Shown: in pieces, positions 34,378 through 45,243 of the stretch
Layout of the letters: each line of letters begins with the position of its first letter
Position numbering within the stretch: position 1 is the stretch's first letter
From: Pseudomonas maumuensis
GTDB taxonomy: Bacteria > Pseudomonadota > Gammaproteobacteria > Pseudomonadales > Pseudomonadaceae
NCBI RefSeq assembly: GCF_019139675.1
Contig: NZ_CP077077.1
Coordinates: 4,588,001-4,652,000 of the forward strand
Direction of reading: 5' to 3'
DNA length: 64,000 bases
The notes under the pieces: generated by a model
Told to the model about the DNA's origin: nothing
The model's input: the letters and a program-made list of their open reading frames with translations, nothing else
Database searches by the model: none
Made by a program: the position numbers and the translations under genes

Positions 34378-35289
34378 ATGGACCGACTCAACGCCATGCG
34401 CGTATTCGTCACCGTCGTCGACCTGGGCAGCCAGTCGGCCGCCGCGGACCACCTGGAACTCTCCAGGCCCGTGGTATCCCGCTACCTGGCGGAGTTGGAG
34501 GACTGGGTCGGGGCACGCCTGATGCAACGCACCACCCGCAAGCTCAGCCTGACCGCGGCAGGCCTCGAGACCCTGCCACGCTGTCGACAGTTGCTGGAGC
34601 TGGCCGGCGACCTGCAAAGCGCCGTGCGCCAACCGGACGACGCGCCCCGTGGCGAGCTGCGCATCAGCGTCAGCACCTCGTTCGGCCAGGCCCAGTTGGT
34701 GAATGCGCTGGCGGCCTACGTCAAACGCTACCCTGGGGTGAAGGTTGAGCTGCAGATGCTCGACCGCACCGTCAACCTGGTGGACGAACGCATCGACCTG
34801 GCGATCCGCACCAGCAACGATGTCGACCCCAACCTCATCGCCCGGCGCCTGAGCGTGTGCCGTTCGGTGGTCTGCGCCAGCCCCGCCTACCTGCGCGAGC
34901 ACGGTACGCCGGACCGGGTCGAGGCGTTGAGCCAGCACAACTGCCTGACCCACGCCTACTTCGGTCACAGCCTGTGGCACTTCGAGGTGGACGGGCAGAA
35001 CGTCGCCGTGCCGGTGCAGGGCAACATCAGCGCCAACGAGGCCATGACCCTGCAGAAAGCCGCCCTGGCCCATGCCGGCATCGCCATGCTGCCCACCTAC
35101 CAGGCGGCCGCCGCGCTGCGCAGTGGCGAGCTGGTGCGATTGCTGCCGCAAGCCAAGCCACGGGAACTGACCCTGAATGCGGTGTACACCTCGCGCAAAC
35201 ACATGCCGGCGACGTTGCGCAGCATGCTGGACTTTCTTGCTCAGCGGTTTGGTGACGAACCGGAGTGGGACAATGATCTGGGAGGGTAA
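34378..35289 (+). CDS. LysR-family transcriptional regulator
   Basis: The 303-residue protein has an N-terminal winged HTH (RVFVTVVDLGSQSAAADHLELSRPVVSRYLAELE, about 8-42) and a LysR effector domain (about 90-290) with the INxRxTN-type region replaced by AIRTSNDVDPNLIARRL. The group with MDRLNAMRVFV starts typically regulates divergent NADPH-dependent or MBL-fold genes. It is divergent from the MBL/NmrA pair. The ATG at 34378 begins at the conserved MDRLNAM. Confidence 0.9.
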   Translation: MDRLNAMRVFVTVVDLGSQSAAADHLELSRPVVSRYLAELEDWVGARLMQRTTRKLSLTAAGLETLPRCRQLLELAGDLQSAVRQPDDAPRGELRISVSTSFGQAQLVNALAAYVKRYPGVKVELQMLDRTVNLVDERIDLAIRTSNDVDPNLIARRLSVCRSVVCASPAYLREHGTPDRVEALSQHNCLTHAYFGHSLWHFEVDGQNVAVPVQGNISANEAMTLQKAALAHAGIAMLPTYQAAAALRSGELVRLLPQAKPRELTLNAVYTSRKHMPATLRSMLDFLAQRFGDEPEWDNDLGG

Positions 35290-35404
35290 TTATTCCCTCT
35301 ATGGAAGGGGCCTTGCCATGGCCCTGACCGCAGCGGCAGGGCCATACGGCCTCAGCCCCGAGCTGTCAACAGCTACCAGCAGGCATGACGCATACTTCAT
35401 AGCG

Positions 35405-35450
35405 CACCTTTAATCGCGCCGTCCGTTGAGTGGACGGCGCGATAAAGGTG
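35405..35450. terminator. Strong hairpin between LysR and phospholipase genes
   Basis: The arms CACCTTTAATCGCGCCGTCC and GGACGGCGCGATAAAGGTG pair along about 19 bp with one bulged base. It ends 1 bp from the phospholipase stop. The AT-containing outer stem allows it to work as a terminator for the minus-strand gene and possibly both strands. Confidence 0.65.
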
Positions 35451-35451
35451 A

Positions 35452-36963
35452 TTACTTGAGGCTTTTCTTCACTTCAAAACGTGCTTTGGTCGATGCATCC
35501 GCGGGGAAGTTCCGGAGGATGATATACGCTGCAACGTCCGCATTGATAAAATCCAGATAGACAATGTTGGGCATTTTCGTCAGGTCAGCTAGACCTTGTG
35601 GTAACCATTTGTTGGCCAGCCTGGCCATTTGCTCAACACTTGACCAAAACTCGGACCCATTAGCTGTCAACGTCCAGGACAGGAGGAACAAGAATCCTTG
35701 ACCAAGCCCACCGGTTTTATTGAGCTTATCCAGCTGATCAGCCCGCATCTCCTTGTAGTCAGTTGTATTCGTATATTTGTCATACACTACAAGATTTGAG
35801 CCTCTGGCGGAGCCATCACGGTAAGAGAAGTAACCACGTTCAGGCTCAGGCTCCAAAGCCTCGCTAAGTACCAACAGCACCTTACCCTTGACATCACCGA
35901 GCGTCAGCTCAGCCAAATTGACCCCCCTGTCAGCGTTCTTATAGAGAATACTGGCATAACTATCCATCAAAGATTTTACGTCTTTTTCAACAGCAAGGTC
36001 TTTAAAATGGCTAATTTTCAGAATAACGACTTCAGAAGGAGACTCGCCCAAAAACTTCTTTACATCATCCATGATTACTTGCAGTTTAGCCCCATCACAA
36101 CCTTTACCCGTCGTATTGTTTTCTCGATGAGTAGTAATGAGATTGCCATCATGTTTTTTGATTCGCAAATCAAAATACCTTGATCCAACACTCAGCTGCG
36201 TATAGATGCTCTGGCCTTGAGTCTTGGACATCCAGCGTGTGATATCCATATCAGGGGAGCAGTTTTTGGTCTCGTACATACCCGCATTATGGCTCCCCGG
36301 CATGACAATCCTGTCGAGTCGCGTGCTAGGATCCAGCTCCCCCATCCAATGCGTGAAGTCATCATAGGTAAGGTTGCGGAGATCATATCGATCGACCGCA
36401 TTGCTCCCCCCACGCCTGAAATCCATTCTAACCGGGGCATGATTAAGCGTAGATTCCCCCCTACAGCTTACGGTATGGTCACCGATATTTTCACAGTGCG
36501 GCCCGCCAAACCACCAGTTATTATTAAACCATGTGGAACCTTGGCCTACCCAGACATCCCTAAACAAGAATTCCCGCTTATCAGCACCAAACTCTCCATC
36601 CGTCAGCGTTAACAGCAAGTCCCCTTCAAAGGCAAAATTCAGATCACCTGGATCATCGTCAAAAGTATTGTTCTTCCGCTTAACAATTTCCGACCAGCTC
36701 TTGGCTACGTCCTTGGACCCGGAGCGCCCCACCTCAAACAACATCTTGCCGTCATTAGAAAATCTCTTCACATCGCCTTTTTTATTCTTCTGATCAGGAT
36801 CTTCACCCTCGCTGATGTAAACCTCGTTTAGTGTATAACTCCCACTCGCGATCGTGTAACGAGAGGTGCCATCATGCCAATCGGGTGAAAAGTTAACCTC
36901 ATTATCACGGTATGTCTGCTTAGTCTCTGACAATCCATCTTTCTTAGTATTTTCGTCGTTCAT
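35452..36963 (-). CDS. Phosphatidylinositol-specific phospholipase C-like protein, AT-rich
   Basis: The 503-residue protein has an unrecognised N-terminal part (about 1-225, rich in W, N and G) and a PI-PLC X-type domain. The domain begins LDRIVMPGSHNAGM and includes YFDLRIKKHDGNLITTHREN, which place the two catalytic histidines in GSHNAG and TTHR. A secreted or surface enzyme acting on phosphatidylinositol or similar lipids is the family role. I see no clear signal peptide from the chosen start. GGAG seven bases before the ATG at 36963 fixes that start. Codon use is AT-rich (many AAA, AAT, GAT, TTA) unlike every neighbour, which suggests horizontal acquisition. No mobile-element gene flanks it. 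Confidence 0.8.
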   Translation of the reverse strand: MNDENTKKDGLSETKQTYRDNEVNFSPDWHDGTSRYTIASGSYTLNEVYISEGEDPDQKNKKGDVKRFSNDGKMLFEVGRSGSKDVAKSWSEIVKRKNNTFDDDPGDLNFAFEGDLLLTLTDGEFGADKREFLFRDVWVGQGSTWFNNNWWFGGPHCENIGDHTVSCRGESTLNHAPVRMDFRRGGSNAVDRYDLRNLTYDDFTHWMGELDPSTRLDRIVMPGSHNAGMYETKNCSPDMDITRWMSKTQGQSIYTQLSVGSRYFDLRIKKHDGNLITTHRENNTTGKGCDGAKLQVIMDDVKKFLGESPSEVVILKISHFKDLAVEKDVKSLMDSYASILYKNADRGVNLAELTLGDVKGKVLLVLSEALEPEPERGYFSYRDGSARGSNLVVYDKYTNTTDYKEMRADQLDKLNKTGGLGQGFLFLLSWTLTANGSEFWSSVEQMARLANKWLPQGLADLTKMPNIVYLDFINADVAAYIILRNFPADASTKARFEVKKSLK

Positions 36964-37223
36964 TGCAAGCTCCATGATTAAGTGAACCACGGACTCAATT
37001 AACCATGATGGCAACGCAAAAAAAACTAGCATTTTTACTAGGTGAGAGACGGACAGCTCGGAAGCGCCAAACATTGTGACTTGCTCTGAACGCTGACAAG
37101 CACAACTGCTGTGCATGCTGCTGGCGGTGGAGCCATTGCGCTTAAGCTCCACCTTCCACAGACGTTGACTGGACCTATCACCCAGTACCTATCAACGCCC
37201 CTCGAACGCTTTCAGGAACCTGC

Positions 37224-38093
37224 TCATTCCTCGACACTCATGTATTCCTTGGCCCAACGGATGTAGTCCTCGGGCTGGGTATAGGTGTGCGAAAGCTCGG
37301 TGGCACCGAGGCTGTCCGCCTTGTGCTGCAGGCCACGCTGCTGGCGCAGGCAGTCGTAGGTGGCCTTGATCGCGGCGAAGTAGGCGGCATGGCCGTCGAC
37401 CACGATACGCACGCCCAGGCGCGCCAGGCGCTCATCGTCGCGCAGGTTGGGGTTGGCGTAGGTCACCAGCATCAACGGCACGCTCAGGTGTTCGGCGATC
37501 TGCTCGAGTTGCTCGAAGTCCTTCACCCCCACCATGCAGATGCCATCGGCACCAGCCTTCTGGTAGCTCTGGGTGCGCACGATGATTTCCTCGGTGCTCA
37601 ACACGCCAGCATTGGTGCGGGCAATGATCGCCAGGGCCGAATCGACCCGCGCCTCCAGCGCCGCGCGAATCTTGCCCACGCCCTCCTCCACCGAGATCAG
37701 GTCGGTGGACTTGCGACCGAACTGCGCCGGCAGCAGGGTATCCTCGATGGTCAGCGCGGCAACGCCGGCGCGTTCCAGTTCGATCACCGTGCGCATCACG
37801 TTGAGCGCATTGCCGTAGCCGTGGTCGGCGTCGGCAAGCACCGGCAACTGGGCGACACGGCCAATACGGGTGGCCTGCTCGACGAACTCGCTCAGGGTGA
37901 TCAGGGCGAAATCCGGCGCGGCCAGAACCTGCAACGAGGCGACCGAACCGCCGAGAATGCCGACTTCAAAACCAAGGTCGGCGGCAATACGAGCTGACAT
38001 CGGATCGAAGACCGACGCGGTGTGATAGCACGAACCGGAAGCAAGCAGTTCGCGGAAGGCAAAACGCAGATCGTGGTGGGAAGCCTTGGGCAT
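37224..38093 (-). CDS. Oxaloacetate decarboxylase-like protein (ICL/PEP mutase family)
   Basis: The 289-residue TIM-barrel protein belongs to the isocitrate lyase/PEP mutase superfamily. [15 protein letters not shown] supplies the Mg-binding aspartates, and [14 protein letters not shown] follows. No ICL KKCGH loop is present. Length and wording match the P. aeruginosa enzyme shown to be an oxaloacetate decarboxylase, so this activity is favoured over 2-methylisocitrate lyase. GGAG before the ATG at 38093 supports the start. The phospholipase gene is downstream on the same strand, but 260 bp away. Confidence 0.85.
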   Translation of the reverse strand: MPKASHHDLRFAFRELLASGSCYHTASVFDPMSARIAADLGFEVGILGGSVASLQVLAAPDFALITLSEFVEQATRIGRVAQLPVLADADHGYGNALNVMRTVIELERAGVAALTIEDTLLPAQFGRKSTDLISVEEGVGKIRAALEARVDSALAIIARTNAGVLSTEEIIVRTQSYQKAGADGICMVGVKDFEQLEQIAEHLSVPLMLVTYANPNLRDDERLARLGVRIVVDGHAAYFAAIKATYDCLRQQRGLQHKADSLGATELSHTYTQPEDYIRWAKEYMSVEE

Positions 38094-38496
38094 GATCACT
38101 CCGCTTGTAATGAGAAATTGTGAACGGCTGACAACCGACCCCTGTATCGGGTCTACCTGACTGTTCCAACCGTCGCCATCAGGGCGGTCATGCACGACAT
38201 GCAGGCAGAGGAATAGAAGGTGTGGACATACAGCAACGCGAAACCCGCTGGAAAATGGTTGCACCAAGCTGGTGCAGCCCCCGGATTTCAGCCTCTGCGG
38301 CCAAGCCACGATATCACGCGGCCATGCAGCACTGGATGAATGCGCCAATGCCGATCTTGCATAGGGGATGCACGAAGTACATAGGCAGCTATGTAACTCA
38401 GCGTACAATGCCCCATCATGAATGAGCCCATCGCGGGGCAAGCCCACTCCCACGATGCCTCGCGATCGCGCCAGCTCTGACTACAAGGTACTCACC
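38094..38496. other. Divergent intergenic region with a REP half
   Basis: This 403-bp stretch holds the promoters of the decarboxylase (minus) and the transporter (plus). A single type-A REP unit sits at 38422-38454, just before an ATG at 38455 that I do not use. No gene is recognised in it. TTGCACCAAGCTGGTGCAGC at about 38259 forms a short inverted repeat (GCACCA/TGGTGC). Confidence 0.5.
38422..38454. repeat. Single REP unit (type A)
   Basis: ATCGCGGGGCAAGCCCACTC is one arm of the palindrome seen in full at 21939-22016. No inverted partner is close. Confidence 0.7.
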
Positions 38497-39948
38497 GTGA
38501 CCGCCGCCCTGCCCCCAACCGTTCTGCGCAGCGTCCTCACCGCCCTGATGCTGGCGATCCTCCTTGGCGCCCTCGACCAGACCATCGTCGCCGTCTCCCT
38601 GCCGGCTATCTCCGCGCAGTTCAACGATGTCGGCCTTCTGGCCTGGGTCATCTCCGGCTACATGGTCGCGATGACCATCGCCGTGCCGATCTACGGCAAG
38701 CTCGGTGACCTGTACGGGCGGCGACGCATGATCCTCACCGGCACCGCCCTGTTCACCCTCGCCTCGGTGGCCTGCGGCCTGGCCCAGGACATGCCGCAAC
38801 TGGTGCTGGCCCGGGTGCTTCAGGGTATCGGCGCCGGCGGTATGGTGTCGGTCAGCCAGGCAATCATCGGCGACTTCGTGCCGCCCCGCGAACGCGGACG
38901 CTATCAGGGCTACTTCAGCAGCATGTACGCACTGGCCAGCGTCGCCGGGCCGGTGCTGGGCGGCTGGCTGACCGAGTACCTGTCCTGGCGCTGGGTGTTC
39001 TGGATCAACCTGCCGCTGGGACTGACCGCGCTGTGGGTGATCCACCGGGCGCTGGACGGCCTGCCGGTCAAGCATCGCCTGGCCCAGGTCGACTACCTCG
39101 GCGCGGTGCTGATGATCATCGGCCTGGGCAGCCTGCTGCTGGGCATCACCCTGGTCGGCCAGGGACATGCCTGGCAGTCGTCCGAGGTCCTGGCGTTGCT
39201 GGCCTGCGCACTGCTGGGGCTGGCAGCGTTCATAGCCCACGAGCGGCGCTGCCGCGAGCCGCTGTTGCCTCTGGGCCTGTTCGGCAACCGGGTCGCGGTA
39301 CTGTGCTGGTGCGTGATCTTCTTCGCCAGCTTCCAGTCAATCTCGTTGACCATGCTGATGCCCCTGCGTTACCAGGGCATCACTGGTGCCGGCGCCGATA
39401 GCGCGGCGCTGCACCTGCTGCCGCTGGCCATGGGGCTGCCCATCGGCGCCTTCACCGGTGGACGCATGACCAGCCGCACCGGCCGCTTCAAGCCGCAAAT
39501 CCTCACCGGAGCGCTGCTGATGCCGCTGGCGATCGCCGCCATAGCGCTGACACCGCCGCAGGCGGGGTTACTCAGCGCATTGTTCATGCTGCTGACCGGC
39601 ATCGCCTGCGGCCTGCAGTTCCCCACTTCACTGGTAGGCACCCAGAGTGCGGTGCAGAGCAAGGATATTGGCGTGGCGACCAGCACCACCAACCTGTTCC
39701 GCTCGTTGGGTGGGGCGATGGGGGTGGCGTGCATGTCCAGCCTGTTACTGGCGCTGTTGCACCAGGGAGGCTTTGAACTGCTGGGCAACCCGCTGCTGGG
39801 CAGCCTCAAGGCGGGCGAGGCGGATCCACTGACCCAGTCGCGTCTACTTGAAACCTTCCGCCACTTGTTGCTGATCAGTGCCGCAGCTTCGCTGATTGGG
39901 CTGCTGGCGGCGCTGGCATTGCCGGACCGGCAATTGCGCGGCTATTGA
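38497..39948 (+). CDS. DHA2-family (EmrB/QacA-like) MFS efflux transporter
   Basis: The predicted 483-residue inner-membrane protein has about 14 hydrophobic helices. DHA2 motifs are LGALDQTIVAVSLPAI (helix 1, motif D1), GKLGDLYGRRRMILTG (loop 2-3) and LARVLQGIGAGGM. Proton-driven drug export is the family role. There is no adaptor gene beside it. The divergent position relative to the ttg locus and the convergent TetR gene ttgR do not show shared control. The GTG at 38497 is chosen because AAGG lies upstream and the ATG at 38455 is inside a REP unit. That choice is not certain. Confidence 0.85.
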   Translation: MTAALPPTVLRSVLTALMLAILLGALDQTIVAVSLPAISAQFNDVGLLAWVISGYMVAMTIAVPIYGKLGDLYGRRRMILTGTALFTLASVACGLAQDMPQLVLARVLQGIGAGGMVSVSQAIIGDFVPPRERGRYQGYFSSMYALASVAGPVLGGWLTEYLSWRWVFWINLPLGLTALWVIHRALDGLPVKHRLAQVDYLGAVLMIIGLGSLLLGITLVGQGHAWQSSEVLALLACALLGLAAFIAHERRCREPLLPLGLFGNRVAVLCWCVIFFASFQSISLTMLMPLRYQGITGAGADSAALHLLPLAMGLPIGAFTGGRMTSRTGRFKPQILTGALLMPLAIAAIALTPPQAGLLSALFMLLTGIACGLQFPTSLVGTQSAVQSKDIGVATSTTNLFRSLGGAMGVACMSSLLLALLHQGGFELLGNPLLGSLKAGEADPLTQSRLLETFRHLLLISAAASLIGLLAALALPDRQLRGY

Positions 39949-40041
39949 AAGCCCGCTTGTACGGGGTATGTGCCTGCCTTAAGCGTTAATCCCCGCTTAA
40001 CCAGATGGGAATAACACTTCCTCACAATCCTTAACAAAGTG

Positions 40042-40674
40042 TCATTTGCGCAAGGCCGGGCTCAAGCGCAGCATATCCAGCCCGGTATCGACCCATTTTT
40101 CGACATCGACCAGCAGGTCGAAGCTGTCCGGCAACAGCAGCCAGCGGCCGATCAGGCCATCGACATAGGCGAACATGGCCACCGCGGCCCGGTCGATATC
40201 AAGCCCGGCAGGCAACTGACCGCGGCGAACTGCATTACCCAAGGCCAGGGCAATGCTTTGATGACAATCCAGCACCGCGCCCTGGCGCTGCTGGCGAATC
40301 TCACACATGTCGTCGGTGAACTCGCACTTGTGATGCAGGATTTCGTTGATACGCCGGGTTCGGGCATCGAGCACCAACTCGTTGAACACTTGCAGCAACA
40401 GCTTGCGCATGCAGCCGAGCGGATCAAGCTCATCCTCGCGTTCACTGGCGCGTGCCAAGTGATCGTGGGTCTCATGCAGGCTGTCGAGCAACGCCTGCAC
40501 CAGTTCGGCCTTGTTGCTGAAGTGCCAGTAGATCGCTCCACGAGTAACGCCCGCGAGCTCAGCGATGTCGGCCAGGGTGGTACGCGCCACCCCGCGCTTG
40601 TAGAAGGCCTTCTCCGCCGCCTCGATGATCTGGGCACGGGTTTCCTGGGCTTCTTCTTTGGTTCGACGGACCAT
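40042..40674 (-). CDS. ttgR: TetR-family repressor TtgR
   Basis: The 210-residue protein matches TtgR of P. putida, from the start [21 protein letters not shown] TetR HTH (about 12-58, [20 protein letters not shown]) and a large all-helical ligand-binding domain follow. TtgR binds flavonoids and antibiotics such as chloramphenicol, then leaves the shared operator to derepress ttgABC and itself. It is divergent from ttgA, with the operator between. All domains look complete. Confidence 0.96.
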   Translation of the reverse strand: MVRRTKEEAQETRAQIIEAAEKAFYKRGVARTTLADIAELAGVTRGAIYWHFSNKAELVQALLDSLHETHDHLARASEREDELDPLGCMRKLLLQVFNELVLDARTRRINEILHHKCEFTDDMCEIRQQRQGAVLDCHQSIALALGNAVRRGQLPAGLDIDRAAVAMFAYVDGLIGRWLLLPDSFDLLVDVEKWVDTGLDMLRLSPALRK

Positions 40675-40803
40675 GGCAGTACAACCTCATCAAGTCCCGC
40701 ACGCTCAATCTGGCGAGCGGGAATCGGGTCGGGGCAGGCGCTTTCAGGGCCGCTCCCGGGTGGATTTGGGTGATCGGCGGTGGTCATGCACGACACACCG
40801 ACA

Positions 40804-40838
40804 CTATTTACAAACAACCATGAATGTAAGTATATTCC
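40804..40838. promoter_or_regulatory. TtgR operator
   Basis: CTATTTACAAACAACCATGA followed by ATGTAAGTATATTCC corresponds to the known TtgR site of the ttgABC promoter, with its quasi-palindromic TTTACA/TGTAAG half-sites. It overlaps the promoters of both ttgR and ttgA, so bound TtgR blocks both. Confidence 0.88.
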
Positions 40839-40932
40839 TTAGCAAGCTATTTATCCACCGGATAGCGTTTTTCTGAAAAAGCACTTCCACTATATTCTTG
40901 AGCTCCCCTGCTCCTGCGACCCGAGGATCCTC

Positions 40933-42087
40933 ATGCAATTCAAGCCAGCCGTAACCGCCCTGGTTTCCGCCGTGGCCCTGGCAACCCTGCTCAGTGGCTG
41001 TAAGAAAGAGGAAGCAGCGCCTGCGCCGCAGGCTCCTCAGGTCGGCGTCGTAACCGTACAACCGCAAGCCTTCACCCTGACCTCGGAACTGCCGGGGCGC
41101 ACCAGCGCCTATCGTGTGGCCGAGGTCCGCCCACAGGTGAACGGCATAATTCTCAAGCGCCTGTTCAAGGAAGGCAGCGACGTCAAGGAAGGGCAACAGC
41201 TCTACCAGATCGATCCAGCCGTCTACGAGGCGACCCTGGCCAACGCCCAGGCCAACCTGCAGGCTACCCGTTCGCTGGCCGAGCGCTACAAGCAGCTGAT
41301 CGACGAGCAGGCCGTCTCCAAGCAGGAATACGACGATGCCAATGCCAAACGATTGCAGGCCGAGGCATCGCTCAAGAGCGCCCAGATCGACCTGCGCTAC
41401 ACCAAGGTTCTGGCACCGATCAGTGGCCGTGTAGGCCGCTCCTCGGTCACCGAAGGTGCCCTGGTGAACAACGGCCAGACCAACGCCATGGCCACCATCC
41501 AGCAGCTCGACCCAATCTACGTCGACGTCACCCAGTCCACTGCCGAGCTGCTCAAGCTGCGCCGTGACCTGGAAAGCGGCCAGTTGCAGAAGGCCGGCGA
41601 CAACGCCGCCCAGGTTCAGCTGGTGCTGGAAGACGGCAGCCTGTTCAAGCAACAGGGCCGCCTGGAGTTCTCCGAAGTCGCGGTCGACGAAACCACCGGT
41701 TCCGTCACCCTGCGCGCGATCTTCCCCAACCCCGACCACACCCTGCTGCCCGGCATGTTCGTGCATGCGCGGCTCAAGGCCGGGGTCAACGCCAACGCCA
41801 TCCTGGTCCCGCAACAGGGCGTGACCCGTGACCTCAAGGGCGCGCCGACCGCGCTGGTGGTCAACCAGGAAAACAAGGTCGAACTGCGCCAGCTCAAGGC
41901 CAGCCGTACCCTGGGCAGCGACTGGCTGATCGAGGAAGGCCTGAACCCGGGCGACCGTCTGATCACCGAAGGGCTGCAGTTCGTGCGACCGGGCGTCGAG
42001 GTCAAGGTCAGCGAAGCCACCAACGTCAAGAAGCCGGCCGGCCCTGCTCAGGCCAACACGGCCAAAGCTGACGCCAAAGCGGAGTAA
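40933..42087 (+). CDS. ttgA: RND efflux periplasmic adaptor lipoprotein TtgA
   Basis: The 384-residue membrane fusion protein has a lipoprotein signal peptide ending LLSGC (C23). A biotinyl-lipoyl domain, alpha-helical hairpin and beta-barrel follow (VRPQVNGIILKRLFKEGSDVKEGQ, then RYTKVLAPISGRVGRSSV). It is anchored in the inner membrane and links TtgB with TtgC, as MexA does in P. aeruginosa. It is the first gene of ttgABC. TtgB begins 3 bp after its stop, so translation is probably coupled. Confidence 0.95.
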   Translation: MQFKPAVTALVSAVALATLLSGCKKEEAAPAPQAPQVGVVTVQPQAFTLTSELPGRTSAYRVAEVRPQVNGIILKRLFKEGSDVKEGQQLYQIDPAVYEATLANAQANLQATRSLAERYKQLIDEQAVSKQEYDDANAKRLQAEASLKSAQIDLRYTKVLAPISGRVGRSSVTEGALVNNGQTNAMATIQQLDPIYVDVTQSTAELLKLRRDLESGQLQKAGDNAAQVQLVLEDGSLFKQQGRLEFSEVAVDETTGSVTLRAIFPNPDHTLLPGMFVHARLKAGVNANAILVPQQGVTRDLKGAPTALVVNQENKVELRQLKASRTLGSDWLIEEGLNPGDRLITEGLQFVRPGVEVKVSEATNVKKPAGPAQANTAKADAKAE

Positions 42088-42090
42088 ACC

Positions 42091-45000
42091 ATGTCGAAGT
42101 TCTTTATCGATCGCCCGATCTTCGCCTGGGTGATCGCCCTGGTGATCATGCTGGTCGGCGCCCTGTCGATCCTGAAGCTGCCGATCAACCAGTACCCGAG
42201 CATCGCCCCGCCGGCCATCGCCATTTCCGTGACCTACCCGGGCGCCTCGGCGCAGACGGTGCAGGACACCGTGGTGCAGGTGATCGAGCAGCAGCTCAAC
42301 GGTATCGACAACCTGCGTTATGTGTCGTCGGAAAGTAACTCCGACGGCAGCATGACCATCACTGCCACCTTCGAGCAGGGCACCAACTCGGACACCGCGC
42401 AGGTCCAGGTACAGAACAAGCTGAACCTGGCCACCCCGCTGTTGCCGCAGGAAGTGCAGCAGCAAGGTATCCGCGTCACCAAGGCAGTGAAGAACTTCCT
42501 GCTGGTGATCGGCCTGGTATCCGAAGACGGCAGCATGACCAAGGACGACCTGGCCAACTACATCGTCTCCAACATGCAGGACCCGATCTCGCGGACCGCA
42601 GGCGTGGGCGACTTCCAGGTGTTCGGTGCGCAGTACGCCATGCGTATCTGGCTGGATCCGGCCAAGCTGAACAAGTTCCAGCTGACCCCGGTCGACGTGC
42701 GCACCGCGGTCGCCGCGCAGAACGTGCAGGTATCCTCCGGCCAGCTCGGCGGCCTGCCGGCACTGCCAGGTACCCAGCTCAACGCCACCATCATCGGCAA
42801 GACCCGTCTGCAGACCGCCGAGCAGTTCGAGAAGATCCTGCTCAAGGTCAATGCCGATGGTTCCCAGGTACGCCTGGGCGACGTGGCCCAGGTTGGCCTT
42901 GGCGGCGAAAACTACGCCATCAGCGCCCAGTACAACGGCAAGCCGGCCTCGGGCCTGGCGGTCAAGCTGGCCACCGGCGCCAACGCCCTGGATACCGCCA
43001 AGGCGCTGCGCACGACCATCAGCGACCTGGAGCCGTTCTTCCCACCGGGGGTGAAGGCCGTATTCCCGTATGACACCACCCCGGTGGTCACCGAATCGAT
43101 CAGCGGGGTGATCCACACCCTGATCGAAGCCGTGGTCCTGGTGTTCCTGGTGATGTACCTGTTCCTGCAGAACTTCCGCGCCACCATCATCACCACCATG
43201 ACCGTACCGGTGGTATTGCTGGGTACCTTCGGCATCCTCGCCGCCGCCGGCTTCAGCATCAACACCCTGACCATGTTCGCCATGGTCCTGGCCATCGGCC
43301 TGCTGGTGGACGATGCCATCGTCGTGGTGGAGAACGTCGAGCGGGTGATGTCCGAGGAAGGATTGCCGCCCAAGGAAGCGACCAAGCGCTCCATGGAGCA
43401 GATCCAGGGCGCCCTGGTGGGTATCGCCCTGGTCCTGTCGGCGGTACTGCTGCCGATGGCCTTCTTCGGCGGTTCCACCGGTGTGATCTATCGCCAGTTC
43501 TCCATCACCATCGTCTCGGCCATGGGCCTGTCGGTGCTGGTGGCGCTGATCTTCACCCCGGCCCTGTGCGCCACCATGCTCAAGCCGCTGAAGAAGGGCG
43601 AGCACCATGTGGCCAAGCGCGGCTTCTTCGGCTGGTTCAACCGCAACTTCGACCGCAGCGTCGTCGGCTACGAGCGTAGCGTCGGCACCATCCTGCGCAA
43701 CAAGATCCCGTTCCTGCTGGCCTACGCGCTGATCGTGGTCGGCATGATCTGGCTGTTCGCTCGTATCCCCACCGCATTCCTGCCGGAAGAAGACCAGGGC
43801 GTGCTGTTCGCCCAGGTGCAGACCCCGGCCGGCTCCAGTGCCGAGCGCACCCAGGTGGTGGTCGACCAGATGCGCGAGTACCTGCTCGACAAGGAAGCCG
43901 ACACCGTGGCATCGGTGTTCACCGTCAACGGCTTCAACTTCGCCGGTCGTGGCCAGAGTTCGGGCATGGCGTTCATCATGCTCAAGCCATGGGGCGAGCG
44001 CTCGAAGGAGAACAGCGTGTTCGCCCTCGCCCAGCGCGCGCAGATGCACTTCTTCAGCTTCCGCGACGCGATGGTGTTCGCCTTCGCCCCGCCGGCGGTG
44101 CTCGAACTGGGTAACGCCACCGGCTTCGACGTGTTCCTCCAGGACCGCGCCGGGGTCGGCCATGCGAAGCTGATGGAAGCGCGCAACCAGTTCCTGGCCA
44201 AGGCCGCGCAGAGCAAGATCCTCAGCGCCGTGCGTCCGAACGGCCTGAACGACGAGCCGCAGTACCAGCTGACCATCGACGACGAACGCGCCAGCGCCCT
44301 GGGCGTGACCATCGCCGATATCAACAACACCCTGTCGATTGCCCTCGGCGGTAGCTACGTCAACGACTTCATCGACCGTGGCCGGGTCAAGAAGGTCTAC
44401 ATCCAGGGTGCGCCAAATGCCCGGATGAGCCCGGAAGACCTGCAGAAGTGGTACGTGCGCAACGGCAAGGGCGAGATGGTGCCATTCTCCTCCTTCGCCA
44501 AGGGCGAGTGGAGCTATGGCTCGCCGAAACTGTCGCGCTACAACGGCGTGGAAGCGGTCGAGATCCTCGGCACCCCGGCGCCGGGCTACAGTACCGGTGA
44601 GGCCATGGCCGAAGTCGAGCGCATCGCCGGCGAACTGCCAACCGGCATCGGTTACTCCTGGACCGGCATGTCCTACGAGGAAAAACTCTCCGGCTCGCAG
44701 ATGCCGGCGCTGTTCGCCCTCTCGGTGCTGTTCGTGTTCCTCTGCCTGGCGGCGCTGTACGAGAGCTGGTCGATCCCGATCGCGGTCGTGCTGGTGGTGC
44801 CGCTGGGTATCATCGGTGCCCTGCTAGCCACCAGCCTGCGCGGCTTGTCCAACGACGTGTACTTCCTGGTCGGCCTGCTCACCACCATCGGCCTGGCGGC
44901 GAAGAACGCCATCCTGATCGTCGAGTTCGCCAAGGAGCTGCACGAACAGGGCAAAAGCCTGTACGACGCGGCCATCGAGGCCTGCCGTATGCGTCTGCGC

Positions 45001-45243
45001 CCGATCATCATGACCTCGCTGGCGTTCATCCTCGGCGTGGTACCGTTGACCATCGCCAGTGGCGCTGGCGCCGGCAGCCAGCACGCCATCGGCACCGGTG
45101 TGATCGGCGGCATGATCAGCGCCACCGTGCTGGCCATCTTCTGGGTACCGCTATTCTTCGTCGCAGTGTCGTCGCTGTTCGGCAGCAAAGAGCCGAAAGA
45201 ACACGCCACCCCTGAAACTCCACGTTATGAGGCTGGGCAATGA
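42091..45243 (+). CDS. ttgB: RND efflux inner-membrane transporter TtgB
   Basis: The 1050-residue protein is a hydrophobe/amphiphile-efflux RND pump of the AcrB/MexB class. The proton-relay aspartates D407 and D408 sit in [14 protein letters not shown], and the start [21 protein letters not shown] is standard. It exports antibiotics and solvents such as toluene from the periplasm using proton motive force. It overlaps ttgC by 4 bp (ATGA). Length equals the family norm, and no break is seen. Confidence 0.96.
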   Translation: MSKFFIDRPIFAWVIALVIMLVGALSILKLPINQYPSIAPPAIAISVTYPGASAQTVQDTVVQVIEQQLNGIDNLRYVSSESNSDGSMTITATFEQGTNSDTAQVQVQNKLNLATPLLPQEVQQQGIRVTKAVKNFLLVIGLVSEDGSMTKDDLANYIVSNMQDPISRTAGVGDFQVFGAQYAMRIWLDPAKLNKFQLTPVDVRTAVAAQNVQVSSGQLGGLPALPGTQLNATIIGKTRLQTAEQFEKILLKVNADGSQVRLGDVAQVGLGGENYAISAQYNGKPASGLAVKLATGANALDTAKALRTTISDLEPFFPPGVKAVFPYDTTPVVTESISGVIHTLIEAVVLVFLVMYLFLQNFRATIITTMTVPVVLLGTFGILAAAGFSINTLTMFAMVLAIGLLVDDAIVVVENVERVMSEEGLPPKEATKRSMEQIQGALVGIALVLSAVLLPMAFFGGSTGVIYRQFSITIVSAMGLSVLVALIFTPALCATMLKPLKKGEHHVAKRGFFGWFNRNFDRSVVGYERSVGTILRNKIPFLLAYALIVVGMIWLFARIPTAFLPEEDQGVLFAQVQTPAGSSAERTQVVVDQMREYLLDKEADTVASVFTVNGFNFAGRGQSSGMAFIMLKPWGERSKENSVFALAQRAQMHFFSFRDAMVFAFAPPAVLELGNATGFDVFLQDRAGVGHAKLMEARNQFLAKAAQSKILSAVRPNGLNDEPQYQLTIDDERASALGVTIADINNTLSIALGGSYVNDFIDRGRVKKVYIQGAPNARMSPEDLQKWYVRNGKGEMVPFSSFAKGEWSYGSPKLSRYNGVEAVEILGTPAPGYSTGEAMAEVERIAGELPTGIGYSWTGMSYEEKLSGSQMPALFALSVLFVFLCLAALYESWSIPIAVVLVVPLGIIGALLATSLRGLSNDVYFLVGLLTTIGLAAKNAILIVEFAKELHEQGKSLYDAAIEACRMRLRPIIMTSLAFILGVVPLTIASGAGAGSQHAIGTGVIGGMISATVLAIFWVPLFFVAVSSLFGSKEPKEHATPETPRYEAGQ

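Noticed and set aside
36964..37152. N-terminal extension of the phospholipase-like gene to an ATG at 37152
   Set aside because: The extra 63 residues lack similarity and a good ribosome-binding site, whereas GGAG precedes the ATG at 36963.
38455..38496. ATG at 38455 as start of the DHA2 transporter
   Set aside because: It lies at the edge of a REP unit with no ribosome-binding site, whereas the GTG at 38497 has AAGG upstream and starts close to helix 1.
40804..44163. A 1119-codon minus-strand open frame opposite ttgA and ttgB
   Set aside because: It is an antisense shadow of the conserved ttgAB genes. It crosses the TtgR operator and has low-complexity H/G/Q-rich sequence.
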